Shown piece by piece: positions 33,717 to 42,241 of a stretch of DNA of 64,000 nt. The stretch is from SSSZ01 sp036732025. GTDB lineage: Bacteria; Pseudomonadota; Gammaproteobacteria; Burkholderiales; Rhodocyclaceae. Every line of letters starts with the position of its first letter. Position 1 is the stretch's first letter. A model generated the notes under the pieces. The model worked only from the letters and a program-made list of their open reading frames with translations. It ran no database searches and was not told the origin of the DNA. Both the position numbers and the translations under genes were made by a program. Location: positions 38,629 to 102,628 of the forward strand of contig DAINDE010000008.1 in NCBI GenBank assembly GCA_036732025.1, read 5' to 3'.

Positions 33717-35426
33717 CTACATGCGGTCGGTGAGGTCCACCACCCGGCCGAGTTCTTCCAGGGAAGTGGTGCCGTCCAGGACACGGCGCATGCCGTCGTC
33801 GGCCAGGGAGGTGAAGCCGTTCTGCCGGGCCCGGTTGCGGATTTCGTGGGCGGTGGCGCGGCGGGCGATGAGTTCGTCGAGGCCGCTGTCGATGCGCAGC
33901 AGTTCCATGATGGCCAGCCGGCCCCGGTAGCCCTGGAAGTCGCAGTGCTCGCAGCCGGTGGGGCGGCAGAGGACGATCTGCCGGGACGATTCCGCTCCCA
34001 GGCCGAGGAGGCGCACCTCGTGGGGTTCGGCGGCGTAGGGCGACTTGCAGTGGTCGCACAGGCGGCGCACCAGGCGCTGGGCGACGATGCCGATGATGTT
34101 GCCGGCCATGATGTCGGGCAGGACGCCGATGTCCAGCAACCGCGGGATGGCGCCGATGGCCGAGCTGGTGTGCAGGGTGGTGTAGACCTGGTGGCCGGTC
34201 ATGGCGGCGCGGAAGGCCATTTCGGCGGTTTCCGCGTCGCGGATTTCGCCCACCAGGATGACGTCCGGGTCCTGGCGCATCATGGAGCGGATGCCGTTGG
34301 CGAAATCCAGCTTGGCGGCATCGGCCACCGAGGTCTGGCGCACGAGGGCCATGGGGTACTCCACCGGATCCTCCAGGGTCATGATGTGGATGCCCTCGGA
34401 GTTGATGTGGTTGAGCACCGAGTAGAGGGTGGTGGTCTTGCCGCTGCCGGTGGGGCCGGTGACCAGGATGATGCCCTCCGGCCGGGCGATCATCACCTTG
34501 AGCTGCTGCAGGTGCTCCTCGGCTAGCCCCAGGCCTTCCAGCGGCACGATGCCCTTCTGCCGGTCGAGGACGCGCAGCACGATGTTCTCGCCGTGGATGG
34601 TGGGCTGGCAGGCCACCCGGAAATCCACCTGGCGGCCGGAGACGGTGAGGCCGATGCGGCCGTCCTGGGGGGCGCGCATTTCGGCGATGTTCATGCCGGA
34701 GAGCACCTTGACGCGCACCGTCATGGCCGGCCAGTAGGATTTGTGCAGGGCGCGGATCTGCCGCAGCATGCCGTCGATGCGGTAGCGGATGCGCAGGAAG
34801 TTGGCTTCCGGCTCGAAGTGGATGTCGGAAGCCTCGCGCTTCACCGCGTCGGTGAGGATAGCGTCGATGAGGCGCACCACCGGCTGGCTGTATTGGTCGT
34901 CGGTGGCCGAAAGGCTCTTCCAGTCGATCTCGCCGGTCTCGATCTCGTGCAGGATGCCGTCGATGGAGAGTTCGTAGCCGTAATACTGGTCGATGGCCCG
35001 GTCGATTTCCGATTCGCCGGCGAGCAGGGTGTCGAGGGCGATGCCCTCGGGAATGATGGAGCGCACCCGGTCGAGACCGACGAGGTCGTTGATGTCCGCC
35101 ACCGCCAGGGTCAGGCGGTCGCTCAGGGCATCGAAATCCAGGGGCAGCAGGTGGTAGCGCTTGGCGACGTCGCGGGGGACCAGCTTCAGGGCCTGGGGAT
35201 CCACCATGGCGTGGGACAGGTCGATGCTCTGCTTGCCCAGGTTTTCCGAGAGCGCCTCCCGAAGGGTCGCCTCGGAAACGAAGCCCAGCGACACCAGCAG
35301 CTTGCCGATGGGCTGGTTGGACTTCATCTGCTCCAGCAGCGCGATGCGCAACTGGTCTTCAGAGAGGATGCCCTCGGCGATGAGGATCTGGCCCAGGGGG
35401 CGGCGCTGCATGGCGGAAGTGCTCAT
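33717..35426 (-). CDS. mshE: MshE/PilB-type pilus assembly ATPase
   Basis: The 569-residue protein has an N-terminal MshEN-type domain (LGQILIAEGILSEDQLRIALLEQ and its repeat around GKLLVSLGFVSEATLREAL), the part that binds c-di-GMP in MshE. The GspE ATPase core follows: Walker A GPTGSGKTT near residue 330, Asp box LEDPVE, Walker B DVILVGEIRD, His box TLHTSSA, and a Cys tetrad (CDHC and CEHC) for zinc. The two N-terminal repeats show the Leu/Gly/Gln spacing expected for c-di-GMP binding, which would link the pilus to enzymes such as the GGDEF-EAL protein at 8.8 kb. An internal ATG at 35411 is an alternative start. Confidence 0.93.
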   Translation of the reverse strand: MSTSAMQRRPLGQILIAEGILSEDQLRIALLEQMKSNQPIGKLLVSLGFVSEATLREALSENLGKQSIDLSHAMVDPQALKLVPRDVAKRYHLLPLDFDALSDRLTLAVADINDLVGLDRVRSIIPEGIALDTLLAGESEIDRAIDQYYGYELSIDGILHEIETGEIDWKSLSATDDQYSQPVVRLIDAILTDAVKREASDIHFEPEANFLRIRYRIDGMLRQIRALHKSYWPAMTVRVKVLSGMNIAEMRAPQDGRIGLTVSGRQVDFRVACQPTIHGENIVLRVLDRQKGIVPLEGLGLAEEHLQQLKVMIARPEGIILVTGPTGSGKTTTLYSVLNHINSEGIHIMTLEDPVEYPMALVRQTSVADAAKLDFANGIRSMMRQDPDVILVGEIRDAETAEMAFRAAMTGHQVYTTLHTSSAIGAIPRLLDIGVLPDIMAGNIIGIVAQRLVRRLCDHCKSPYAAEPHEVRLLGLGAESSRQIVLCRPTGCEHCDFQGYRGRLAIMELLRIDSGLDELIARRATAHEIRNRARQNGFTSLADDGMRRVLDGTTSLEELGRVVDLTDRM

Positions 35427-35439
35427 GGGGCGGCGGCGC

Positions 35440-36639
35440 TCAGGGTTGCAGGTCCTGCAGGCGTTTCTTCGCCCGCTCCCGGTCGAAGGCGGCGGGACGT
35501 TTCTCCGCCGCCTCCAGGGCCAGCCGGTAATGCTGGGCCGCCAGCCGCGGCTGGCGCAGGTGGTCCAGGCTGACAGCCAGGTTGAAGAGATAGTCCGGGT
35601 TGTCGCCCTCGGCGGCGACGGCGTTGAAATAGGCCTGTTGGGCTTCCGGCCAGCGCTGCTGGCGGGCCAGGTGGTTGCCCAGGGCGAAGTTGAGGGCCGG
35701 CGCTTCGGGCTGGGCCGCAAGCAGCGAGCGCAGCCGGCTTTCCACGAGGGCCGGATCGGCGCCGGCGGAACCGATCACCGCCGCCTGGGCGGCGGCGTCC
35801 CGGGGGTCGGCCTCGTAGGCGCGCTGCTGGAACTGTTCGGCTTCGGCCGGCCGCCCCTGGCGCTGGGCGATGGCGGCCAGGGCGAGCAGGGCATCGACGT
35901 TGCGGGGATCGTTGCGCAGGGCCTGCTCGTATTCCAGGCGGGCGGCGTCGAGGCCGTTGCCCTGCAGGGCGGCGTAGCCCCGGGCGACGTTGGGGTCGGT
36001 GGCAGGGGGCGTCCGCTTGAGGCGGATGGCGGCGGTCGGAGCTTCCGGCGCCACCGGTGCTGCCGGGGCCGGAGCCGCCTCGGGCGCGGGGCGGAGGGAT
36101 TCGGTCGGTGGCATGGCCAGGCGTTCCAGCGCGGCCCCGGCCGGGGGTGGCGGCACGAACGGCGGCGCCGACGGCGCCGGTGCCGCGGCGATGGCGGGCA
36201 TGGGCGGCGGCGACGGTCGGGCAAGGGAATGCTGGTTGAGGGTGGCGAACTGGTAATAGAAATAGCCGGCCAGGGCCGCGGCACCGACGACGCCCGCCGC
36301 CACGGCCAACCAGAGCCCGCGGTGGCTTTCCCGAGGCGGCGGCAGCTTGGCGCCGAAGGCGTTGCGCACCCGCTCCCGGTTCGGGTCCGGCAGGGGCGCG
36401 GCAGGGGCCGCCCCCGGCCCCGCAGGACGCTGGGGACCGGCTGCCGGGGCGGAAGCCGCCAGGTCGGCATCCAGGGCGTCGATGTGGTCGGCCAGATCCG
36501 GCAACCCGGCCGGGGATTCGCCGGTGGCAGGCTCCAGGGTCAGCTCGCCCTCCCCAGGCCGGCCACCCCGGGTGATGGCGCGGGCGGCGTCCTGCTTGCT
36601 TTCCTCGGCCCGCTTGAGGGCGTCCATCAGCAGACTCAT
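35440..36639 (-). CDS. mshN: MshN-like TPR protein
   Basis: The 399-residue protein starts MSLLMDALKRAEESK, a conserved N-terminus of MshN/GspB-like proteins in these loci. A Pro/Ala-rich linker follows, then a membrane helix (WLAVAAGVVGAAALAGYFYYQ, about residues 108-128), a second Pro-rich spacer and five or so TPR repeats (YAALQGNGLDAARLEYEQALR, then ALLALAAIAQRQGRPAEAEQF). It should display TPRs in the periplasm to bring secretin and pilot parts together. It lies directly between mshL and mshE. Confidence 0.85.
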   Translation of the reverse strand: MSLLMDALKRAEESKQDAARAITRGGRPGEGELTLEPATGESPAGLPDLADHIDALDADLAASAPAAGPQRPAGPGAAPAAPLPDPNRERVRNAFGAKLPPPRESHRGLWLAVAAGVVGAAALAGYFYYQFATLNQHSLARPSPPPMPAIAAAPAPSAPPFVPPPPAGAALERLAMPPTESLRPAPEAAPAPAAPVAPEAPTAAIRLKRTPPATDPNVARGYAALQGNGLDAARLEYEQALRNDPRNVDALLALAAIAQRQGRPAEAEQFQQRAYEADPRDAAAQAAVIGSAGADPALVESRLRSLLAAQPEAPALNFALGNHLARQQRWPEAQQAYFNAVAAEGDNPDYLFNLAVSLDHLRQPRLAAQHYRLALEAAEKRPAAFDRERAKKRLQDLQP

Positions 36640-36651
36640 GAAATATCCGGG

Positions 36652-38427
36652 CTAGGGGCGAGGGGTGATGTTGAAAGGCTGGGCTTCCGGCGGCTGGCGG
36701 AAGAACTGGCCGTCCGGCAGCAGGTCGCGCAGGTTGGCGAAGTCGCCCGCCAGGCTGGCATCCCGGATCACCACCGGGCGCAGGAAGATGACCAGTTCGG
36801 ACTTGCGGGCGCTGTTGTTGCGATTGTGGAAGGCTTCGCCCACCAGCGGCACCTGGCCGAGGATGGGGACGCGGCTGTTCTGGTAGTTGACGCCGTCTTC
36901 CATCAGACCGCCCAGCACGGCGATCTCGCCGCTGGCAACCCGCATCATGGACTCGATCTCGCGGGTGCGGATGGCGGGCACCTTGTTGGTGATGTTCCGC
37001 TCCTTGAGGGTTGGGTTGGGGTCGTCCACTTCCTTGCTGACGCTGGTGATGGAGGGGCGGACGTTGAGAATCACCATGTCGTTGTCGCTGATCTGCGGCG
37101 TCACGGCCAGGACCAGCCCCACCGAGACGGTCTGCGGCGTGGTGGTGAAGGTGGTGACGGCGGCGACGTTGGCGGAAATGGTGGTGTCCGCCTTGACGTT
37201 GAAATAGACGTAGTTTTCCACCACCTTGAGCAGCGCCGTCTGGTTGTTGAGCACCGACAGCCGCGGGCTGGACAGCACTTTGGCGGTGCCGAAGCTCTCC
37301 AGGAGACGGATGCCGGTGTCGATGGTGTTGCCGGCGAAAGTCATGTTGGCCGCCGAGCCGGCGGTGTTGAGGGCGGACATGGAAAGCTTGAAGGAGCCGG
37401 TGCCGATCAGCCGGGTCCAGTCGATGCCCTGCTCGTAGCCGTCGTTGAGGAGGACCTCGACGATGGTGGCTTCGATCATCACCTGGCGGCGGGAGGCGTT
37501 GACGACCCGGTCGATGAATTCCTGGACGCGTTCGTGCTGGCGCTGGGTGGCCCGCACCGTGACCACGCCGCTTTCCGGATTGACGATGACCGAGGCGGCT
37601 TCCCGGTAGGTGCTGCGGCGGACGACGGTGGTGCCCGCTCCCTGGCTGGCGCTGCTGGGGGCCGGATTGGTCGCCAGGGCGCCGGCAATGGCCTGGGCGG
37701 CGCGCTGGCCGGTGGATTGGGGCAGGGCCGCCGCGCCGGTGGCGCTTTGGCTCGAGGTCTGCTCGTACACCGTCTCGCTGGAACCCTCCGGCAGCACCTT
37801 GTCGGTTTCGTGCAGGATGTCCTTGACGTTCTTTTCCAACTGCTCCCAGAACTGGTTCTTCGAGGTGTTCTCGATGCGCGTGCTGGAAACGTTCCCCGTT
37901 CCCGAAGTGGCGCCGGCGGCGGCCGTGCTGGTGGCGATCTGGGTGTTGGCGGCGACGGTGCCGATGACGGCCCGCGCCATGTTGACGTAATCCACCTTGT
38001 AGTGGCGCAGGAAGGGTGAATCCGGCATCACGGAAAGGTTGGGGCCGTCCATCTCGAAGCGCATGTCCACCTGCTTGGCGATGCGGGAGAGGAGCTGGGG
38101 CAGGGTCTGGTCGATGGCGTTGAGGGTGACGTTGCCGGTGATGCCGGGGTGGACGTCCACATTGACCTTGGCGTCCCGGGCCAGGGCGAAGAGCAGGTCG
38201 CGCACCGGCACGTTGTTGACCACGACGCTGTAGGTTTCCGCCTTGGCCGTCGGCCTCGGCTTGGGCACGGCCAGGGTCTGCTGGACGGGAGCGGGAATGT
38301 CGCCGGCGGCCGCGGGGCGGGCCTGGTCGGCGGTCAGGTGGCCCTTGACCGGTTCCCGCGGGGAAGGTGCGGCGCAGGCGGCGACGACCAGGGAAATAAC
38401 GACGGCGCAGTGAAGTCCGAATTTCAC
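36652..38427 (-). CDS. mshL: MshL-type secretin lipoprotein
   Basis: The 591-residue protein has a signal peptide and lipobox with Cys18 (VVAAC). An STN/N0-type domain follows (VVVNNVPVRDLLFALARDAKVN), then N1-like domains, and a Ser/Ala-rich insert near residues 165-255. The C-terminal secretin beta-barrel contains LSSPRLSVLNNQTALLKV and SGEIAVLGGLMEDG and ends RKSELVIFLRPVVI. It forms the outer-membrane gate of the pilus. A 104-base gap upstream holds AT-rich sequence and may contain a secondary promoter. Confidence 0.93.
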   Translation of the reverse strand: MKFGLHCAVVISLVVAACAAPSPREPVKGHLTADQARPAAAGDIPAPVQQTLAVPKPRPTAKAETYSVVVNNVPVRDLLFALARDAKVNVDVHPGITGNVTLNAIDQTLPQLLSRIAKQVDMRFEMDGPNLSVMPDSPFLRHYKVDYVNMARAVIGTVAANTQIATSTAAAGATSGTGNVSSTRIENTSKNQFWEQLEKNVKDILHETDKVLPEGSSETVYEQTSSQSATGAAALPQSTGQRAAQAIAGALATNPAPSSASQGAGTTVVRRSTYREAASVIVNPESGVVTVRATQRQHERVQEFIDRVVNASRRQVMIEATIVEVLLNDGYEQGIDWTRLIGTGSFKLSMSALNTAGSAANMTFAGNTIDTGIRLLESFGTAKVLSSPRLSVLNNQTALLKVVENYVYFNVKADTTISANVAAVTTFTTTPQTVSVGLVLAVTPQISDNDMVILNVRPSITSVSKEVDDPNPTLKERNITNKVPAIRTREIESMMRVASGEIAVLGGLMEDGVNYQNSRVPILGQVPLVGEAFHNRNNSARKSELVIFLRPVVIRDASLAGDFANLRDLLPDGQFFRQPPEAQPFNITPRP

Positions 38428-38531
38428 CGGGCAAGGCCTCCCATTCGAGCGCTAAGGCTGATCTGTTATTTACTTAAAAGATCATATTAGCATGTACTGC
38501 CGCCGCCACGGGCAAAGGCAGGCGCCGGGGG
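38428..38531 (-). promoter_or_regulatory. AT-rich spacer upstream of mshL, candidate secondary promoter
   Basis: This 104-base gap contains the AT-rich run around 38464-38494 (TTATTTACTTAAAAGATCATATTAG), standing out in a GC-rich locus. On the minus strand CTAATATGATC and TTTAAGTAAATAAC could serve as -10-like boxes, but no convincing -35 or -24/-12 pair was found. Confidence 0.35.
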
Positions 38532-39896
38532 CTATGGCGACAGCCGGGAGACTTGCCGAGGATAGGGCTGCAGGGCGCGGATTGCTTCCGGCAGTGCCGC
38601 GATGGCGGCGCTCGCGGCGGCGCGGTCGGGGAATTCCCCGTAGACCACGCCGAGGCGGTCGCGGCCGGACAGGCTGGAGTGGTAGACCCGCAGCGATTCC
38701 TGGTCGAGGCTGCCGCCGTGGCGCTCGAGGAAGGCTTCCACTTCCCGGCCGTTGGCGGCGTCGGTGGCCAGCAACTGGATGAAATAGCGTCTCTTGTCTG
38801 CCGTCGCCAGCCAGGCTTCGCCGCTGGCGAGGAAGCGGCGGCCGAGGGGGCCCAGCGCCGCCGCGGGCGCGGTGGGCGTCACCAAGGCTGCCGGAGTTGC
38901 CGGCGTTTCCGCGGACGGCTTGACCACGGGCGCCACGGCGGCGGGTGCGAGGGGCGGTTCGGCCGGTGCCGGGGGGCGTGCCTGCAGCCAGAAGGCTGCG
39001 CCCAGAACGGTGGCGGCGATGGCGGCGCCAAGGGCGGCGCCGACGAGCAGGCCGCGGCGGGACAGGGGGGCGGCGCCGCGCAGGGGCGTGAAGCGGGCAT
39101 CGTTGACGGCGGTGCGCACGGCCGCCGTGTCGACGGTGTGGGAACCGGAGGCGTAGGCTGCCAGCAGGGACTTGTCCGCCAGGATGTTGATGCGCCGGGA
39201 AAGCCCTTCGGAAACGTCGGCGACGAGGGCGAGGGCTTCCGCGGCAAAGGGATTGGGGCCCCGGTAGCCCGCCGCCCGCAGCCGGAAATCGATATAGGCG
39301 CCGACGTCGGTATGCTGCAGGGGGGCAAGGGTGAAATGCTGGGTGATGCGTTCCCGCAACTGGCGCATGTCGCTGGCGGCCAGGCGCTCGTCCAGCTCGG
39401 GCTGGGCGAAGAGGGCGATCTGCAGGAGCTTGTTGCTCTTCGATTCCAGGTTGGAGAGGAGCCGGATTTCCTCCAGGGACTCGCCGGGCATGGCATGGGC
39501 CTCGTCAATGAGGACCACGACCCGCTTGCCGGCGGCGTAGCGGTCGACCAGGGCGTCCTGCAGGGCGCGGATCATGGAATGGGCGCTCTGCCCGCCAAGG
39601 GGGATGCCCAGTTCGTCGGCGATGGCGGCGAGGATTTCCTGGCGGGACAGGGAGGGGTTGGCCAGGTAGATGGTCTCCACCTCGGCCGGCAGTTTTTCCA
39701 GCAACATGCGGCAGAGCATGGTCTTGCCGCTGCCCACCTCGCCGGTGACCTTGACGATGCCTTCGTCCTGGGTGATGGCGTAGATCAGGGCGTCCAGCGT
39801 CGGGCCGCGGTTGGCGCCGGCGAAGAAGAAGTCGGTGTGCGGCGTGATGCGGAAAGGGGGCTCGCGCAGGCCGAAGTGGGCGAGGTAGAGGCTCAC
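38532..39896 (-). CDS. mshM: MshM/ExeA-type AAA+ ATPase with C-terminal SPOR-like domain
   Basis: The 454-residue protein begins LYLAHFGLREPPFRITPHTDFFF at residue 3, the hallmark start of ExeA/MshM ATPases. It carries Walker A GEVGSGKTM near residue 50 and Walker B VVVLIDEAHA near 126. A membrane helix lies near residues 285-305, followed by an Ala/Pro linker and a SPOR-like domain (RRYFIQLLATDAANGREVEAFL), which would bind denuded peptidoglycan. It likely helps place the secretin through the cell wall. It starts with GTG, overlapping the regulator stop by 4 bases (GTGA). Confidence 0.87.
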   Translation of the reverse strand: MSLYLAHFGLREPPFRITPHTDFFFAGANRGPTLDALIYAITQDEGIVKVTGEVGSGKTMLCRMLLEKLPAEVETIYLANPSLSRQEILAAIADELGIPLGGQSAHSMIRALQDALVDRYAAGKRVVVLIDEAHAMPGESLEEIRLLSNLESKSNKLLQIALFAQPELDERLAASDMRQLRERITQHFTLAPLQHTDVGAYIDFRLRAAGYRGPNPFAAEALALVADVSEGLSRRINILADKSLLAAYASGSHTVDTAAVRTAVNDARFTPLRGAAPLSRRGLLVGAALGAAIAATVLGAAFWLQARPPAPAEPPLAPAAVAPVVKPSAETPATPAALVTPTAPAAALGPLGRRFLASGEAWLATADKRRYFIQLLATDAANGREVEAFLERHGGSLDQESLRVYHSSLSGRDRLGVVYGEFPDRAAASAAIAALPEAIRALQPYPRQVSRLSP

Positions 39897-41329
39897 GACC
39901 GGTTCCAGCCTTCCATGCGGTTGTAGAGCGTGGTGCGGTTGATGCCGAGGCGCCGGGCGGCTTGGGTGACGTTGCCCTGGGACAGCTGCAGGGCGGCCTC
40001 GATGTAGCCGCGCTCCCACAGGGCCAGGGTGGCATCCAGGTCGATGCTTTCCTTCTGCTGAAGGTGCTTGCCGGCGGCGTGGACGACGGCGTCCAGGTCG
40101 GTGGCGGCGAGGCCGGCCGTCGGGCCGGCGGGGAGCGGTTCCTCGCCGTCGTCCAGTTCCGGTTCCAGTTCGGCGGGACCGACGCTGCGGCCCGGATACT
40201 TGGCCGTCAGGCGGATGACGATGTTGCGCAGTTCCCGCACGTTGCCGGGAAAGGCATAACGGCACCACATGGCCTCGGCCTCCGGGGTCAGGGCGAAGGG
40301 CTCGGTCCGGGCCTGCCGGGCGTACAGGCGGCGGAAATGGGCGAGGAGGAGCAGGCGGTCGGCGCCCATCTCCCGCAGGGGCGGCACGTCGATGGAGAAG
40401 ACCGACAGGCGGTGATATAGGTCGGCCCGGAAGCGGCCGGCCTTGACCTCGCGGCGCAGGTCCCGGTTGGTGGCGGCGATGATGCGGGCCCGCGAGGTGC
40501 GCGTCTGGGTTTCGCCGACCCGCTGGTATTCGCCGTTTTCCAGGACGCGCAGGAGCTTGGGCTGGAGGTCCAGGGGCAGTTCGCCGATTTCGTCGAGGAA
40601 GAGGGTGCCCTCGCCGGCATCCTCGAAATAGCCGGATTTCGCCGCAGTGGCGCCGGTGAAGGCGCCGCGGGCGTAGCCGAAGAGGGTGGGCTCCACCAGA
40701 CTGGGGGAGATGGCGGCGCAGTTGAGGGCGAGGAAGGGGCGGTTGCGGCGGACGGTCTGGCGGTGCAGGCAGATGCTCGCCACCACGTCCTTGCCGCTGC
40801 CGGATTCGCCTTCGATCAGCACCGGGAAGCTGGAATCGCCGTATTGGGCGATCTGCAGGCGCAGGCGCTGCATGGGCAGGCTGTCGCCGATCAGGGGGCT
40901 GGCGTCGGCCGCGGGCTCCACCGGCGCTTCGCCGCCGAAGCGAAGGGCCTGTTTCAGCAGCGCCAGCAGTTTGCCCGGGTCGCAGGGCTTGCCGACGAAG
41001 TCGATGGCGCCCAGGGTGCGGGCGTGGCGGGCGTTGTCCTCGTCGCTCTGGCCGGAGAGAACCAGGATCTTCATGGCCGGCGACGCCGCCAGTAGGTCGC
41101 CGATGAGGGCGAAACCTTCGTCCGGGCGGTGGGGGAGCGGCGGCAGGCCGAGATCGACGATGGCCGCCTGGGGGATTTCCTTCAGCTGCCGCAGGAGCTG
41201 CAGGCTATGGCGTCGGGAATGGCTGCCGATCACCTCGAAATCCCCCGACAGCGCATAGCTCAGCGCGTCGCTGATGAGGGGGTCGTCGTCGACCAGGAGG
41301 AGCAGCGGTTTCGAGCCGGAAGCGTTCAC
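39893..41329 (-). CDS. NtrC-family sigma-54 response regulator, PrsR-like
   Basis: The 478-residue protein has a receiver domain (LLLLVDDDP with the acidic pair; phospho-Asp in AAIVDLGLPP; Lys in VGKPCDP). The AAA+ domain has Walker A EGESGSGKDV, GAFTGA (GYARGAFTGAT) and FLDEIGELPLDLQ. A Fis-type HTH ends the protein (GNVTQAARRLGINRTTLYNRM). The receiver pattern DLGLPP...DEGF...SGQSDEDNARHARTLGAIDF closely resembles PrsR of PEP-CTERM/exosortase systems. GAFTGA means it can activate sigma-54 RNA polymerase. GTG 41329 is preferred because a TATAAT-like box ends just before the other candidate GTG at 41356. It is the first gene of the pilus operon. Confidence 0.9.
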   Translation of the reverse strand: MNASGSKPLLLLVDDDPLISDALSYALSGDFEVIGSHSRRHSLQLLRQLKEIPQAAIVDLGLPPLPHRPDEGFALIGDLLAASPAMKILVLSGQSDEDNARHARTLGAIDFVGKPCDPGKLLALLKQALRFGGEAPVEPAADASPLIGDSLPMQRLRLQIAQYGDSSFPVLIEGESGSGKDVVASICLHRQTVRRNRPFLALNCAAISPSLVEPTLFGYARGAFTGATAAKSGYFEDAGEGTLFLDEIGELPLDLQPKLLRVLENGEYQRVGETQTRTSRARIIAATNRDLRREVKAGRFRADLYHRLSVFSIDVPPLREMGADRLLLLAHFRRLYARQARTEPFALTPEAEAMWCRYAFPGNVRELRNIVIRLTAKYPGRSVGPAELEPELDDGEEPLPAGPTAGLAATDLDAVVHAAGKHLQQKESIDLDATLALWERGYIEAALQLSQGNVTQAARRLGINRTTLYNRMEGWNRS

Positions 41330-41431
41330 GGGATGGCCGGGTGTGAGATTTCGCACGATTATAGCGCCGGCATTCCGCGGCCCGGACTGGCGTTCTGCTA
41401 AAATGCCGCGCTATTTGCCGAGGACCGCGTT
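41330..41431. promoter_or_regulatory. Divergent promoter region between the pilus regulator and mlaF
   Basis: On the minus strand a perfect TATAAT lies at 41363-41358, about 30 bases before the GTG at 41329, without a recognisable -35. On the plus strand TGCTAAAAT at 41396-41404 is an extended -10 for the mla operon, about 28 bases before the TTG start at 41432. The two units therefore have separate, closely spaced promoters. Confidence 0.5.
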
Positions 41432-42241
41432 TTGCCCGAAGACATCCTGGTCGACATCGAAGACCTGCATTTCACCTATGACGGCCGACCCGTGCTTCAG
41501 GGAATCAATATGAAGATTCCCCGCGGCAAGGTGGTGGCCATCATGGGCGGGTCCGGCTGCGGCAAGACGACCTTGCTGCGCTGTATCGGCGGCCAGTTGC
41601 AGGCGTCCGGCGGCGGCGTGCGGGTGGGGGAGCACCGCCTCTCCGAATTGGACAACGACGCGCTTTACCGCCTGCGCCGGCGCATGGGCATGCTCTTCCA
41701 GTTTGGCGCCCTGTTTACCGACCTATCGGTCTTCGACAACGTGGCTTTCCCCCTGCGCGAGCATACCGACCTGTCCCCGCAGATGATCCGCGACCTGGTC
41801 CTCATGAAACTCGAGGCCGTCGGTCTGCGCGGCGCCCATCGCCTCATGCCCAACGAGCTGTCGGGCGGCATGGCGCGGCGGGTGGCCCTGGCTCGCGCCA
41901 TCGCCCTGGACCCCATGCTGATGATGTACGACGAGCCCTTCACCGGCCTCGATCCCATCGCCCTGGGCGTCATCGGCCGCCTCATCCGCAAGCTCAACGA
42001 CGCCCTCGGTGCCACCTCCATCATGGTCACCCACGACGTGCAGGAGTCGCTGCTCATCGTGGATTACATCTATTTCGTTGCGGAAGGGCGCATCGTCGCC
42101 CAGGGGACGCCGGACGAGATACGCGCTTCCGATCACCCCTTCGTCCATCAATTCGTTCATGCCGAGCCGGACGGGCCGGTGCGCTTCGATTTCCCCGGCC
42201 CGACGCCGCGGGAGGAGTTCCTGGGGGCGGCCCGTGCCTGA
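41432..42241 (+). CDS. mlaF: Phospholipid-transport ABC ATPase MlaF
   Basis: The 269-residue ATPase has Walker A GGSGCGKTT, signature LSGGMARR and Walker B LMMYDEPF. The MlaF-type Q-loop region is MLFQFGALFTDLSVFDNVAFPL. It powers retrograde lipid transport between outer and inner membranes with MlaE, MlaD and MlaB. The TTG start at 41432 is the only sensible one before the conserved IEDLHFTYD beta strand. The stop overlaps the mlaE start by 8 bases. It leads the six-gene mlaFEDACB operon. Confidence 0.94.
   Translation: MPEDILVDIEDLHFTYDGRPVLQGINMKIPRGKVVAIMGGSGCGKTTLLRCIGGQLQASGGGVRVGEHRLSELDNDALYRLRRRMGMLFQFGALFTDLSVFDNVAFPLREHTDLSPQMIRDLVLMKLEAVGLRGAHRLMPNELSGGMARRVALARAIALDPMLMMYDEPFTGLDPIALGVIGRLIRKLNDALGATSIMVTHDVQESLLIVDYIYFVAEGRIVAQGTPDEIRASDHPFVHQFVHAEPDGPVRFDFPGPTPREEFLGAARA

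Noticed and set aside
35161..38019. Plus-strand open frame of about 950 codons, rich in Gly/Arg/Gln
   Set aside because: Antisense to mshE, mshN and mshL, without domain or Shine-Dalgarno sequence; explained by codon bias of the true genes.
35423..38434. Minus-strand open frame of about 1,000 codons over mshN and mshL
   Set aside because: Shifted frame of real genes; Pro/Arg/His-rich with no fold.
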